Below are positions 8,001 through 16,007 of a DNA stretch of 19,327 nucleotides, piece by piece. The DNA is taken from the NCBI GenBank assembly GCA_027040375.1, contig JALUMJ010000212.1:251-19577 (forward strand), read 5' to 3'. A program made the position numbers and the translations under genes. The stretch is from Campylobacteraceae bacterium. Lineage in GTDB: Bacteria > Campylobacterota > Campylobacteria > Campylobacterales > Sulfurospirillaceae. The notes beneath the pieces were generated by a model that saw only the letters and a list, made by a program, of their open reading frames with translations, did not search any database and had not been told where the DNA came from. Position 1 is the stretch's first letter. The number at the start of each line of letters is the position of its first letter.

Positions 8001-8600
8001 CTATTTGTGTATAAAACCGCTTATAAATCTCTCTAATATATCTTTTTCATCAACTTCTAGCTCCTCATCACTGTTTAACCAATACTCTATATAGCCCATT
8101 GAAAAAGAGTTAAAAACATAAGCCACCTGTTGATAATCTAAGTCTTTAGGTAGATTGTGCAAGGTTGCAAGTTTCTCAAATTCATCTCTTAAAAACTCAA
8201 ATATTGGTTTTGTTAAATCGCCATTTTTGGTATTTAATTTGGAGAAAAACAGGGGATCACCAAGGACAGGATCCGTCAAAGTTTTTTTCTTATTTTTAAA
8301 AATTTTAAATTTTAGCTCAAGATATGCCAACAGCCTATCTTTTGGGCTAACTACATGTATGCATCTTTCCCCAATCTCTTTGCTAAAAAGCCTTATTTGG
8401 TATCTTACATATTCATGAAAGACATTCTCTTTTGAGCTAAAAAGTTTGTATAGTTGCCCTACAGATATACCGCAATTCTTAGCCAAATCATTCATCTTGA
8501 CATTTTCAAATCCTACTTCTTCAAAATATCGACAAGCTTCATCAAGTATGAGATTTCTCTTTAAATCTTTTACTTTAGATGCCATTTTAGTTTTTTTCAT
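8001..8600 (-). CDS. TetR/AcrR-family transcriptional repressor
   Basis: A 199-residue one-component regulator. The N-terminal DNA-binding domain spans about 16-65, with a TetR helix-turn-helix at about 36-61 (MNDLAKNCGISVGQLYKLF then SSKENVF). The C-terminal helical domain would bind a ligand and dimerise; it is too variable to name the ligand. The first ATG is preferred over Met6 because GGAAA precedes it and nothing suitable precedes Met6. It is divergent from the emrA-emrB-outer-membrane-channel operon across 110 bp and upstream of an MFS exporter, the classical arrangement for a local, drug-responsive repressor of efflux genes. Control of both pumps and of itself is inferred. Confidence 0.93.
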   Translation of the reverse strand: MKKTKMASKVKDLKRNLILDEACRYFEEVGFENVKMNDLAKNCGISVGQLYKLFSSKENVFHEYVRYQIRLFSKEIGERCIHVVSPKDRLLAYLELKFKIFKNKKKTLTDPVLGDPLFFSKLNTKNGDLTKPIFEFLRDEFEKLATLHNLPKDLDYQQVAYVFNSFSMGYIEYWLNSDEELEVDEKDILERFISGFIHK

Positions 8601-8627
8601 ACTGTTTCCAAATTTATATTTATTGAA

Positions 8628-8633
8628 ATTATA
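8628..8633 (-). promoter_or_regulatory. -10 box of tetR
   Basis: A minus-strand TATAAT in the divergent region, 27 nt before the tetR ATG. It faces away from the efflux-operon promoter at 8677-8682. Confidence 0.55.
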
Positions 8634-8644
8634 AAAGAATATTG

Positions 8645-8654
8645 CTTAATTAAG
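8645..8654. promoter_or_regulatory. Candidate TetR operator
   Basis: CTTAATTAAG is a perfect 10-bp palindrome midway between the two divergent -10 boxes, about where a repressor could block both promoters. Partial symmetry extends further: 8 of 12 positions match over 8638-8661. AT-rich palindromes arise easily here, so this is a positional inference. Confidence 0.4.
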
Positions 8655-8676
8655 AATAAGTTTATATAAAAATGAA

Positions 8677-8682
8677 TATAAT
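8677..8682 (+). promoter_or_regulatory. -10 box of the EmrA-EmrB-TolC-like operon
   Basis: A perfect TATAAT, 28 nt upstream of the adaptor-gene ATG. An AGGA ribosome site follows at 8702-8705. Confidence 0.6.
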
Positions 8683-8710
8683 TCACAAATAAAAATTTAT
8701 TAGGATATTT

Positions 8711-9826
8711 ATGAAAAAAATCGGAACCATTATCATCTTACTACTTATCATATTTTTTGGATATGAAGGTTTTGTATATCTAAAATACAGATCAGTCAAT
8801 GCTGTTAGTGACGCAGCATTTGTTAAAAGTGATTCTCTTAAAACTTTAGGATTTAAAGTTAATGGAAAAGTTATTTTTATGAGTAAAAACGAAGGCGAGA
8901 GCATCAAAAAAGGTGAGATACTAGCAAAAATCGATGATATTGACTTCCTAAATGCCAAAGCTAAAATCACAAATACTATTGATGCCACCAAAAAGACTAA
9001 AGAAGGACTTGAGCTAAAGCTTAAAAGAATCACTAAAGAATTAAGCTTAAATGAAAAGATAGCCAAAAACAATATAGGCGCATACAAACAAAATATCGAG
9101 GCTATTAAGTTTTCTATCAAAGCAAATAAAACAAAATTCCATAAGCTAAATCTTGATGAAAAAAGATATAAAAATATGCTAAAACAAAAACTCATCTCGA
9201 AAAATGATTATGAAAAAATCTATACATCTAGAAATGCTCTTAAAGACATGATTTCATCTCAAAAAAGAGAGTTGGATTCTTACATATTGAACCTCAACAA
9301 TATCAAAAGCGCACTTACACTTTCGGTTATAAAAAAGAGTCAAACCGTAGAGATTGAAAAAAATATCGAAGCTATGGGTCTTAAGATAAAATCAATGCAA
9401 AATTTAAAGCAAGAAGTCAATAATAAGATAAGATATTGCACTCTTATATCACCGATGGATGGAAAAATTGCTAAAAAGTTTATAAATACAAATAAAGTTC
9501 TAAGTGCTGGATATCCCGTGTATTCTATAGTAAATCCGAGAAAGCTACATGTAGAGGTTTTACTTTCAGAAAAGAAACTCGATGGCGTGAAAGTAGGCGA
9601 TGATGTTTCGGTGAAGATTGATGCACTTGACAATAAAGAGTTCAAAGGAAAAGTGCAAAGTATTTCACCTACTTCTGCCTCAACTTTTTCACTCGTTCCA
9701 AGAGACATAGCTAGTGGTGAATTTACCAAACTTGACCAAAGATTTACGATAAGAATATCACTTGCAAAAACAAAAGGTTTGCTTGTGGGAATGAGTGCAA
9801 ATATAGCAATAAAAAGAACAAAATAG
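8711..9826 (+). CDS. emrA: EmrA/HlyD-family membrane fusion (periplasmic adaptor) protein
   Basis: A 371-residue adaptor that links an inner-membrane exporter to an outer-membrane channel. Residues 5-24 are a membrane anchor. Half-lipoyl segments lie at about 45-78 and 243-275 on either side of a long alpha-hairpin coiled coil (about 80-240, Lys/Glu-rich), followed by a beta-barrel at about 276-365. The segment around 323-350 (STFSLVP, then SGEFTK, then QRF.IRI) is typical of the EmrA branch. The next gene begins at the base after its stop, and a TolC-like channel follows, so the pump is complete. Expression is probably controlled by the divergent TetR. The orthology behind the name is at family level. 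Confidence 0.92.
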   Translation: MKKIGTIIILLLIIFFGYEGFVYLKYRSVNAVSDAAFVKSDSLKTLGFKVNGKVIFMSKNEGESIKKGEILAKIDDIDFLNAKAKITNTIDATKKTKEGLELKLKRITKELSLNEKIAKNNIGAYKQNIEAIKFSIKANKTKFHKLNLDEKRYKNMLKQKLISKNDYEKIYTSRNALKDMISSQKRELDSYILNLNNIKSALTLSVIKKSQTVEIEKNIEAMGLKIKSMQNLKQEVNNKIRYCTLISPMDGKIAKKFINTNKVLSAGYPVYSIVNPRKLHVEVLLSEKKLDGVKVGDDVSVKIDALDNKEFKGKVQSISPTSASTFSLVPRDIASGEFTKLDQRFTIRISLAKTKGLLVGMSANIAIKRTK

Positions 9827-11365
9827 ATGCAAGAAAAGCTCAAAAATAGTTGGGATATCACCTCAAGAGAGAGGGCGATATTTAGTATCATTGTCATGAC
9901 AGGAGCTTTTATGGCGATTCTTGATACTACTATAGTTGATGTTATTGTGCCAAAGCTCACTGGACCTCTTGCATCTGACATGTATGGCGTTCAGTGGATA
10001 ATCACAAGCTATATGATAGCCGCTGCCATAGCACTTTTGATAACAGAATATCTTATAAAAAGATTTGGAGCAAAGTATATATTTATATCTGGTGTTGCTA
10101 TCTTTTCTGTTTTTTCTTTGATGTCTGGCATATCTGATAATTTAACTTTCATTATCTTTGCAAGAGTTTTTCAAGGTGTTGGTGAGGCACTAATTATGGT
10201 AACAAGTCATATCATGATTTTTGCTTATTTTCCACCTAAAAAGCAAGGGCTTGCTATGGGAATATTTGGGCTTGGAGTTAGTTTTGCACCAGCTCTTGGA
10301 CCAACTATCGGGGGCTATCTTACGGAGTACTACAATTGGAGAATGGTCTTTTTTATAAATGTGCCTGTTGGCATACTTCTTGCGATTTCAGGTATGATTT
10401 TTCTTCCAAAAGATTTAAATCTTAAAAGGATAAATTTTAATTTTATAAGCTTTTTTTGGATATCAGTTGGAACCATTGCTATACTGATAATGTTATCAAA
10501 AGGACAACAAAGAGGTTGGATGAATGACTCTCTCATAGGGGCTTTGTTTTTTATCTCTATCATAGGATATCTATTTTACATATTAAGCGAGATGCATTCA
10601 AAACATACTCTTATCGATTTTTCACTGTTTAAAAATAAAGATTTTACAAATGGAATTCTTATATATTTTTTCATTTTGGGTTTTGGTATGTATCAGTATT
10701 TTTATCTTTTGCCAGTCTATTATGAACATATAAAAATGCTACCTACTCTGGATGCGGGAATCTCTGTTTTTGTTTTTGCTGTATTTATTGGAATTTTTTC
10801 GCCACTTGCTGGAATACTTTCAGACAAGATAGGTGCTAAAAAAGTAGTTTTACTAGCTACGCTCATATATGTTTTAACTTCAATTTTTATTTTACCAACT
10901 TTAAATTATTATACTCCACTTCATCAAGCTCAACTTCTTACCATCCCTTTTGGTATAGGTATGGGGCTATTTTTTGCTCCTGTTACCGTTTTGCTTTTAC
11001 AAAATGCTCCAAAAGAGAAAGGAGAACTCGCTATCGTATTGATGGATTATGTCAGATTTGTTGGCGGGAGTTTTGGAACAGCACTAGCTACAAATAATAT
11101 GGAATACTTTAAAAGTATCAATTTCTCCCATATGAGCGAGCTTCAAAATAGTGAATTTGTGATGTCTTATATCCAAGAGTTTCAAAATTTTTTGGGAATC
11201 ACAAAAGAGCAAGCCCTTGCATCTTTTGGTCAATATGAAACATTTATGAGTTATAATTACGGCTTCTCTTCTGTATTTTCAAGTGCAGCTATTTGGGGGG
11301 TGATAGGCTCCTTATTTACCGCACTTTTATTCGTAAAATTTAAACCAATTAAGGAAAAAAATTGA
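9827..11365 (+). CDS. emrB: EmrB/QacA-family (DHA2, 14-helix) MFS multidrug transporter
   Basis: A 512-residue inner-membrane proton antiporter. The helix 1 signature LDTTIVDV with Asp33 is typical of the DHA2 family. Motif A appears after helix 2 (EYLIKRFGAKY), and motif C in helix 5 (GLGVSFAPALGPTIGGY), marking an exporter. About 14 hydrophobic segments are visible, ending near residue 505. Translation starts immediately after the adaptor stop (TAGATG), and the 3' end overlaps the channel gene by 4 nt. Together the three genes encode an EmrAB-TolC-type pump for hydrophobic drugs, uncouplers or bile-like compounds; the actual substrate is not evident. Confidence 0.94.
   Translation: MQEKLKNSWDITSRERAIFSIIVMTGAFMAILDTTIVDVIVPKLTGPLASDMYGVQWIITSYMIAAAIALLITEYLIKRFGAKYIFISGVAIFSVFSLMSGISDNLTFIIFARVFQGVGEALIMVTSHIMIFAYFPPKKQGLAMGIFGLGVSFAPALGPTIGGYLTEYYNWRMVFFINVPVGILLAISGMIFLPKDLNLKRINFNFISFFWISVGTIAILIMLSKGQQRGWMNDSLIGALFFISIIGYLFYILSEMHSKHTLIDFSLFKNKDFTNGILIYFFILGFGMYQYFYLLPVYYEHIKMLPTLDAGISVFVFAVFIGIFSPLAGILSDKIGAKKVVLLATLIYVLTSIFILPTLNYYTPLHQAQLLTIPFGIGMGLFFAPVTVLLLQNAPKEKGELAIVLMDYVRFVGGSFGTALATNNMEYFKSINFSHMSELQNSEFVMSYIQEFQNFLGITKEQALASFGQYETFMSYNYGFSSVFSSAAIWGVIGSLFTALLFVKFKPIKEKN
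11351..11355 (+). promoter_or_regulatory. Ribosome binding site deciding a TTG start (outer-membrane channel)
   Basis: AAGGA lies 6 nt upstream of TTG at 11362-11364, inside the end of the transporter gene. A signal peptide directly follows this TTG (MKKYILFLLP), so the rare start codon is convincing. Confidence 0.7.
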
Positions 11366-12645
11366 AAAAATATATCTTATTTTTATTGCCAATATTTTTA
11401 TATGCAACAAGCTTTAACGACTTGATAAAAAGCGTAGATAATAACCTACTTGTAAAATCAAAACAAGAACAAACCAAAGCTTTGAAAAAGATGTTAAAAG
11501 CAAAAAAAGCAAAAAACTCACCTTTTATTGATTTGCAATTAAATGCTATAAGGCTCAACGATACACCAACGGCAGGTGGATTTGGACCCACGCTTTTAAC
11601 GATAGGAACCAAAACAAATTTGGATGCAAGTTTGGGCATCACATATCCACTCTTCACTGGATATGCTATCACAAAATCCATACAAAAAGCAAAACTAGAA
11701 TTCATAAAAAGTAAACTTGAAACAAAAGAGTTAAAAAGAAAATTATATCTTAAAATTGCATCACTTTATAGCGCAATCTACTCTTCAAACAAAGCTCTAA
11801 TAGCAAGCAATGATGCAAAAAAAGCCATAGAGGACTCATATAAAAAAGCAAAAGGTTTATATAGCAATGGTCTCATAAATATCTCAAATTTATATAAGAT
11901 AGAAGCTCAAAAATACGAGATACTTTCTATGATACAATCATACAAAGAGCAGAAAAATTCATATATAAATGATTTAGAATATTTGACAAAAAAAAGAACA
12001 GATGTTAAATCGCTGCCAAATATAAATATATCAACAAACATAAATTTACTTCAAAATAGAGCATTAAAAAGCAGAGCTGATATCAAAGTTTTAAAGGTAC
12101 AGTTAAAAATAGACAAAAAAGACATAGCTTTAGCAAAAAGCAAAAAATACCCACAAATTGCACTTTTTGGAGCCATAAAAAGGCAAGGTGATGATTTAAA
12201 CCTAAATGGAAATGGTTTTACAAATGCAGACCAAAGCTACATAGGAGCATCACTAAAATACAATATCTTTGATGGCGGTGAAAAAAGAAGTGAGAGACAA
12301 GCCTCAAGAGCGAAAAAAAATGCTACGGTTTTGTATTTTGCTGATTACAAAAGAGCAGTTATAAAAAATATAAAAAATGCGATTTTAAGATTGGATTCTT
12401 TAAATTTTCAACTAAAAAGTTCTACAAAACAAGTAGAAGCCTCTAAAAGTTACTATAAGCTAACAAATGGTAGATTTAATAACTCAATAGCGAGTGGGGA
12501 TGAATTAAGCCGAGCCATAGCAAACCTAGCAACCGCAAAAGCTAAAAAGCAGAATATAAAAGCTAAAATATTTTTACAAATTTGCAAAATCAACTTATTA
12601 GCTGGGAGTGATTATTTTATGAAAAGCATATCAAATACAAAATAG
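11362..12645 (+). CDS. TolC-like outer membrane efflux protein
   Basis: A 427-residue trimeric outer-membrane channel subunit of the OEP family. Residues 1-16 are a Sec signal peptide (MKKYILFLLPIFLYAT). The rest has the TolC two-fold layout: a membrane-barrel strand pair near 60-90 (PTAGGFGPTLL, then ITYPLF), a long Lys/Ala-rich coiled-coil hairpin, a second strand pair near 280-310 (YIGASLKYNIFDGG), and a second helical hairpin. The TTG start overlaps the transporter stop by 4 nt with an AAGGA site in front. It is the third component of the pump. The gene ends 3 bp before the end of the convergent EamA gene without a visible terminator hairpin. Confidence 0.92.
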   Translation: MKKYILFLLPIFLYATSFNDLIKSVDNNLLVKSKQEQTKALKKMLKAKKAKNSPFIDLQLNAIRLNDTPTAGGFGPTLLTIGTKTNLDASLGITYPLFTGYAITKSIQKAKLEFIKSKLETKELKRKLYLKIASLYSAIYSSNKALIASNDAKKAIEDSYKKAKGLYSNGLINISNLYKIEAQKYEILSMIQSYKEQKNSYINDLEYLTKKRTDVKSLPNINISTNINLLQNRALKSRADIKVLKVQLKIDKKDIALAKSKKYPQIALFGAIKRQGDDLNLNGNGFTNADQSYIGASLKYNIFDGGEKRSERQASRAKKNATVLYFADYKRAVIKNIKNAILRLDSLNFQLKSSTKQVEASKSYYKLTNGRFNNSIASGDELSRAIANLATAKAKKQNIKAKIFLQICKINLLAGSDYFMKSISNTK

Positions 12646-12648
12646 TTT

Positions 12649-13587
12649 TTACATGTGACTTTTTTTTCTTGATTTTATAGTTGGAACTTGAGATATAAAA
12701 ACTCCAGTAAGTATGATTGCTGAAGCAACAAATTGCACAAATTTTAACTTTTCCCCTAAAATCAAAAATGCTAAAATCACTGTAAAAACTGGTATAAGAT
12801 TTATATAGATTGCTGCTTTTGCAGCTTGCATACGACCTAATGCGAAATTAAACATGCCGTACCCTCCAAGAGTAACTATGACACCTAAATAAACAGTCCA
12901 TAAAAAAGAATCCCATGTGAAATACATGTCAATCGTATTGTATTCCCAAATCGCAAAAGGCAGATAAAAAAGCACTCCAACAAATGCTTGAATTGCGGTT
13001 AAAAACAGAGCTGAAAATTTTTCACTCAAGCGACGAATGGAGATAGCATATCCTGAGCCACACACCATAGCAAGAAACTCAAGCGTATTTCCCAGCAATG
13101 GATTTGAAGCATGAACATCACTACTAGCTGACAAACTTAGCCAAATAGCTCCGATGACAGCCAATATAGAGCCGATGGCCACTTTCTTGGTTATCACTTC
13201 GCCTAATATGATTCCAGCGCCAACTGCCGTGATAAGAGGCATCATAGATGTTATCATACCAGCTTGTGCCGCTGAAGTATATTGCAAAGCTTTTGCCTCA
13301 AATATAAAATACATGCAAGGCTCAAACAGTGTCATGATAGCTATATATTTGATATCATCTTTTGTAAATCTTAATTTAAAAAATTGTTTTATAAAAAATA
13401 CGAAACACAAACTAGCAAAAAACATTCTAATAAATATAACACTAAAAGGACCCATAGGTCCGATAGCTGATTTCAAAGCTATAAATGAACTCGCCCAAAC
13501 CAGCATCGCTATTACCAAAGCTCCCACTGCGAGCCAATCTATATCTTTTTTTATCACAAATTCTCTTTTTTGATGAAATTTTACCAT
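12649..13587 (-). CDS. EamA-family (DMT superfamily) transporter
   Basis: A 312-residue inner-membrane protein with ten hydrophobic helices in two EamA repeats (helix 1 near residues 18-37: LAVGALVIAMLVWASSFIAL; second repeat after about residue 160). Such proteins export metabolites or amino acids; the substrate is unknown. The open frame extends 12 codons upstream to 13623, but that extension covers a likely promoter, so I use the ATG at 13587. A GTG at 13555-13557, with an AGAGA stretch before it, is another possible start ten residues before helix 1. It is a single gene, convergent with the channel gene and divergent from the Fic gene. Confidence 0.88.
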   Translation of the reverse strand: MVKFHQKREFVIKKDIDWLAVGALVIAMLVWASSFIALKSAIGPMGPFSVIFIRMFFASLCFVFFIKQFFKLRFTKDDIKYIAIMTLFEPCMYFIFEAKALQYTSAAQAGMITSMMPLITAVGAGIILGEVITKKVAIGSILAVIGAIWLSLSASSDVHASNPLLGNTLEFLAMVCGSGYAISIRRLSEKFSALFLTAIQAFVGVLFYLPFAIWEYNTIDMYFTWDSFLWTVYLGVIVTLGGYGMFNFALGRMQAAKAAIYINLIPVFTVILAFLILGEKLKFVQFVASAIILTGVFISQVPTIKSRKKSHM

Positions 13588-13605
13588 AATAAAAATTTTT
13601 TGAGA

Positions 13606-13611
13606 TATAAT
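13606..13611 (+). promoter_or_regulatory. -10 box of the fic-led operon, overlapping a minus-strand -10
   Basis: The plus strand reads TATAAT at 13606-13611, 34 nt before the Fic ATG. On the minus strand the overlapping bases 13607-13612 read TATTAT with a TG in front, an extended -10 for the EamA gene. Both directions share the same melted region. Confidence 0.5.
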
Positions 13612-13645
13612 ACAACAGTCCAATAATCCAAAAGGTTGATATTTT

Positions 13646-14635
13646 ATGGGTAATTACAAACCACCATATACTATAACAAATAAGATTTTGAAAAGTGTAA
13701 GTGATATTGTAGAGCTTCTTAGCGAAATCAACCATGTCAAAAAAGGGCTCAACACTCTAAAACTTCGTAAAAAAAATCGCATAAAATCCATCACAGGAAC
13801 TTTACAGATAGAGGGCGGTACTCTTAGTGAAGATAAAGTGACCGATGTGATAAACGGAAAAACTATTTTAGGAACAACACGAGAAATTTCAGAGGCAAAA
13901 GGGGCTATAGAAGCTTATGATTATTTAGAAAAATACAATTATAAAAGTGAAAATGATTTACTAAAAGCACATAAATTTTTGATGGATAGCCTACTTTATA
14001 ATGCAGGGCAATACAGACTTAGCAATGTGGGAGTTGGCAATAAAGATGGTGTCACACATGTAGCTCCACCACCAAATATAGTGCCACAACTCATGGGAAA
14101 CTTGTTTAAATGGCTAAAAAATACAGATGACCATTTGCTTGTAGTTAGTTGCATATTTCATTATGAATTTGAATTTGTTCACCCTTTTAATGACGGCAAT
14201 GGAAGAGTTGGTAGGCTTTGGCAAAGTGTAATTTTAAATAAATACAACAGTACATTTGGATTTATTCCTATCGAAAGCGTTATTAGAGATAACCAAGAAA
14301 AATACTATCAAGCACTAGAAAAATCTGGAATTAGCGGTGAGGGCACTCCTTTTATAGAGTTTATGCTTGAGATAATTTCCAAAACTCTCAAGAAATTAAA
14401 AAAAGAGAATGTCCCCAAAAATGTCCCAAAAAATGTCCCTTTAAATAGATATAATGATATAATAAAACTTATAAAAAATAATAAAAATATAACGATATTA
14501 CAAATAGCAGATAAATTAAATGTAACAGACAAAACAATCAAAAGAGATATACTCAAACTCAAAAACGAAAACAAAATCAAAAGAGTTGGCAGTCCAAAAT
14601 CTGGTTATTGGGAAATTTCAAAGGAAAATACATGA
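13646..14635 (+). CDS. Fic-domain AMP-transferase with C-terminal winged helix
   Basis: A 329-residue class II Fic protein, expected to transfer AMP from ATP to hydroxyl groups of target proteins. The N-terminal inhibitory helix motif TLQIEG at residues 52-57 matches (S/T)xxxE(G/N), so the enzyme is auto-inhibited. The core motif HPFNDGNGRVGR at 179-190 is intact, including the catalytic His and the phosphate-binding residues. Residues 255-266 are three copies of NVP(K/L), followed by a winged-helix DNA-binding domain at about 267-327 (ITILQIADKLNVTDKTIKRDI). A TATAAT box and an AAAGG site precede the ATG. Its stop overlaps the start of the GS-like gene by 4 nt, so the two are coupled. The target is unknown: itself, DNA topology enzymes or the neighbouring ligase are all possible. 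Confidence 0.94.
   Translation: MGNYKPPYTITNKILKSVSDIVELLSEINHVKKGLNTLKLRKKNRIKSITGTLQIEGGTLSEDKVTDVINGKTILGTTREISEAKGAIEAYDYLEKYNYKSENDLLKAHKFLMDSLLYNAGQYRLSNVGVGNKDGVTHVAPPPNIVPQLMGNLFKWLKNTDDHLLVVSCIFHYEFEFVHPFNDGNGRVGRLWQSVILNKYNSTFGFIPIESVIRDNQEKYYQALEKSGISGEGTPFIEFMLEIISKTLKKLKKENVPKNVPKNVPLNRYNDIIKLIKNNKNITILQIADKLNVTDKTIKRDILKLKNENKIKRVGSPKSGYWEISKENT
14408..14443 (+). repeat. Three tandem 12-bp repeats encoding NVP(K/L)
   Basis: The units start AATGTCCC and code for NVPK, NVPK and NVPL between the Fic core and the winged-helix domain. Length changes would add or remove four residues without a frameshift. The encoded linker resembles Val-Pro repeats I recall ahead of winged-helix domains in Fic and AlbA-type regulators. 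Confidence 0.75.
14621..14625 (+). promoter_or_regulatory. Ribosome binding site deciding the GS-like start
   Basis: AAGGA lies 6 nt before ATG at 14632, inside the end of the Fic gene. An ATG at 14608 in the same frame has no such site and would add eight residues not expected in the family. Confidence 0.7.
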
Positions 14636-15996
14636 ATATAAAAACAGCACAAGAAGCTCTAGATTTGATAGAAAAAAGAGGCATAAAACGCATCAAACTT
14701 GCTACTACTGATATAGATGGAATTTTAAGAGGCAAGTATATAAACAAAGAGAAGTTTATCTCTGTTTTAGAAAGTGGGCTTGGTTTTTGTGATGTTATAT
14801 TTGGTTGGGATTCCAAAGATGAGCTATACGCAAAAGACTCTATAACGGGTTGGGGCGATGCTTTTCCTGATGCACTTGGGCAAATCGATATCTCTACATG
14901 TAGAGAGTTACCACTCGAAGAAAATTCTCTTTTATTTTTGGTTGATTTTGAAAATGGTGGAAAACATAGTGATGTTTGTCCTAGAACGCTTCTTAAAAGA
15001 GTGATAAATCAAGGCAAAGAGATAGGGCTTAGCTTTAAAGCTGCAGCTGAATTTGAATTTTTTATGTTTAACGAAACGCCCAAAAGTGTAAGAGAGAAAG
15101 ATTATAAAAACTTAGAAAACTTTACTCCTGGTATGTTTGGATATTCGCTTCTTAGAAATAGTGTACATGCTGATTTTTATCATGATTTGATGGATATGTG
15201 TATAGAGATGGATATGCCTATAGAAGGGCTTCATACCGAGACAGGGCCTGGAGTTATCGAGGCAGCTTTGCTGTATGGTGACATACTAAAATCTGCGGAT
15301 GATGCTGTGCTTTTTAAAACATTTACAAAAGTTTTAGCACAACAAAAATCTCTTATGGCAACTTTTATGGCAAAATGGTCAAACAAATACCCTGGTCAAT
15401 CAGGACACTTGCATATATCTGCAACTTCACAGAACGGAAAATCTGCATTTTTTGATAAAAATAAAAAAGATACTATATCAGACCAGATGCGTTGGTTTAT
15501 AGGTGGTCAGCAAAAGCTGATGCCTGAACTCTTGGCGATGATATCTCCTACATGTAACTCTTATACGAGGTTGATTCCTGGTTTTTGGGCTCCTACGCAA
15601 GCTACTTGGGGAGTTGATAACCGTACATGTGCACTTCGAGCTATAAATGGTGGTGAAAAATCACAAAGAGTAGAGTATAGAGTAACAGCGGCAGACATAA
15701 ACCCTTATATAGCTTTAAGTGCTGCGCTTGGTAGTGGAATTTGGGGTATAAAAAATAAAATTGAGCCAACCGAACCTATAGCTGGAAATGCTTATGAAGC
15801 AGAACTTTCGCAAGAGTTTTCATTTCCTCGCACTCTTGGAGAGGCAGCTAGAAAACTTAAAAAGTCAAGCACTGCAAGAGAGATTTTTGGCGATGTTTTT
15901 GTAGATCATTATAGCATGAGTCGAGAGTGGGAAGAGAGTGAACAGCTAAAGGCGATAACAGATTGGCAATTAAATAGATATTTTGAAATCATATAG
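14632..15996 (+). CDS. Glutamine synthetase-family gamma-glutamyl-amide ligase (probably not GlnA)
   Basis: A 454-residue type I GS-fold enzyme that should activate glutamate with ATP and couple it to an amine. Active-site residues are in place: D27, E140 and E142 (AAEFEFF), E203 and E210 (ETGPGVIEA), H259 (GHLH), R313, R331 and R336 (NRTCALR), and E348 (RVEYR). The position of the GlnA flap glutamate that deprotonates ammonium (GYEAP in GlnA) is Trp319 here (GFWAP), as I recall for paralogues acting on larger amines. Tyr388 (KIEPTEPIAGNAYE) aligns with the adenylylation tyrosine of GlnA. It overlaps the Fic gene by 4 nt and is followed 11 bp later by an aldehyde dehydrogenase. Candidates are gamma-glutamyl-ethanolamide or polyamine-type synthetases; the amine is not known. 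Confidence 0.85.
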   Translation: MNIKTAQEALDLIEKRGIKRIKLATTDIDGILRGKYINKEKFISVLESGLGFCDVIFGWDSKDELYAKDSITGWGDAFPDALGQIDISTCRELPLEENSLLFLVDFENGGKHSDVCPRTLLKRVINQGKEIGLSFKAAAEFEFFMFNETPKSVREKDYKNLENFTPGMFGYSLLRNSVHADFYHDLMDMCIEMDMPIEGLHTETGPGVIEAALLYGDILKSADDAVLFKTFTKVLAQQKSLMATFMAKWSNKYPGQSGHLHISATSQNGKSAFFDKNKKDTISDQMRWFIGGQQKLMPELLAMISPTCNSYTRLIPGFWAPTQATWGVDNRTCALRAINGGEKSQRVEYRVTAADINPYIALSAALGSGIWGIKNKIEPTEPIAGNAYEAELSQEFSFPRTLGEAARKLKKSSTAREIFGDVFVDHYSMSREWEESEQLKAITDWQLNRYFEII

Positions 15997-16007
15997 AAAG
16001 GGAAAAA

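Noticed and set aside
8683..9195. Minus-strand open frame of 170 codons opposite the adaptor gene
   Set aside because: Hydrophobic Phe/Ser/Leu composition arises from reading Lys/Glu coiled-coil codons in reverse; it lies inside a well-supported gene.
11356..11370. Possible frameshift joining the EmrB-like and channel genes
   Set aside because: The channel has its own ribosome site and signal peptide; a 4-nt overlap is normal coupling.
12646..12670. Terminator at the channel/EamA junction
   Set aside because: There is a T-run, but the only symmetry is a 6-bp ACATGT, too short for a stem.
13588..13623. Twelve-codon N-terminal extension of the EamA protein
   Set aside because: It overlaps probable -10 boxes of both divergent genes, and the extra residues are not part of a transmembrane helix.
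14408..14443. Phase-variable repeat switching Fic on and off
   Set aside because: The 12-bp unit is a multiple of three, so copy changes do not shift the frame.
14608..14631. Eight-residue N-terminal extension of the GS-like protein
   Set aside because: The ATG at 14632 has a well-spaced AAGGA and gives the usual family start; the extension lies within Fic codons.
13646..14635. Fic as toxin of a toxin-antitoxin pair
   Set aside because: The inhibitory helix motif is within the same protein (class II) and no small antitoxin gene precedes it.
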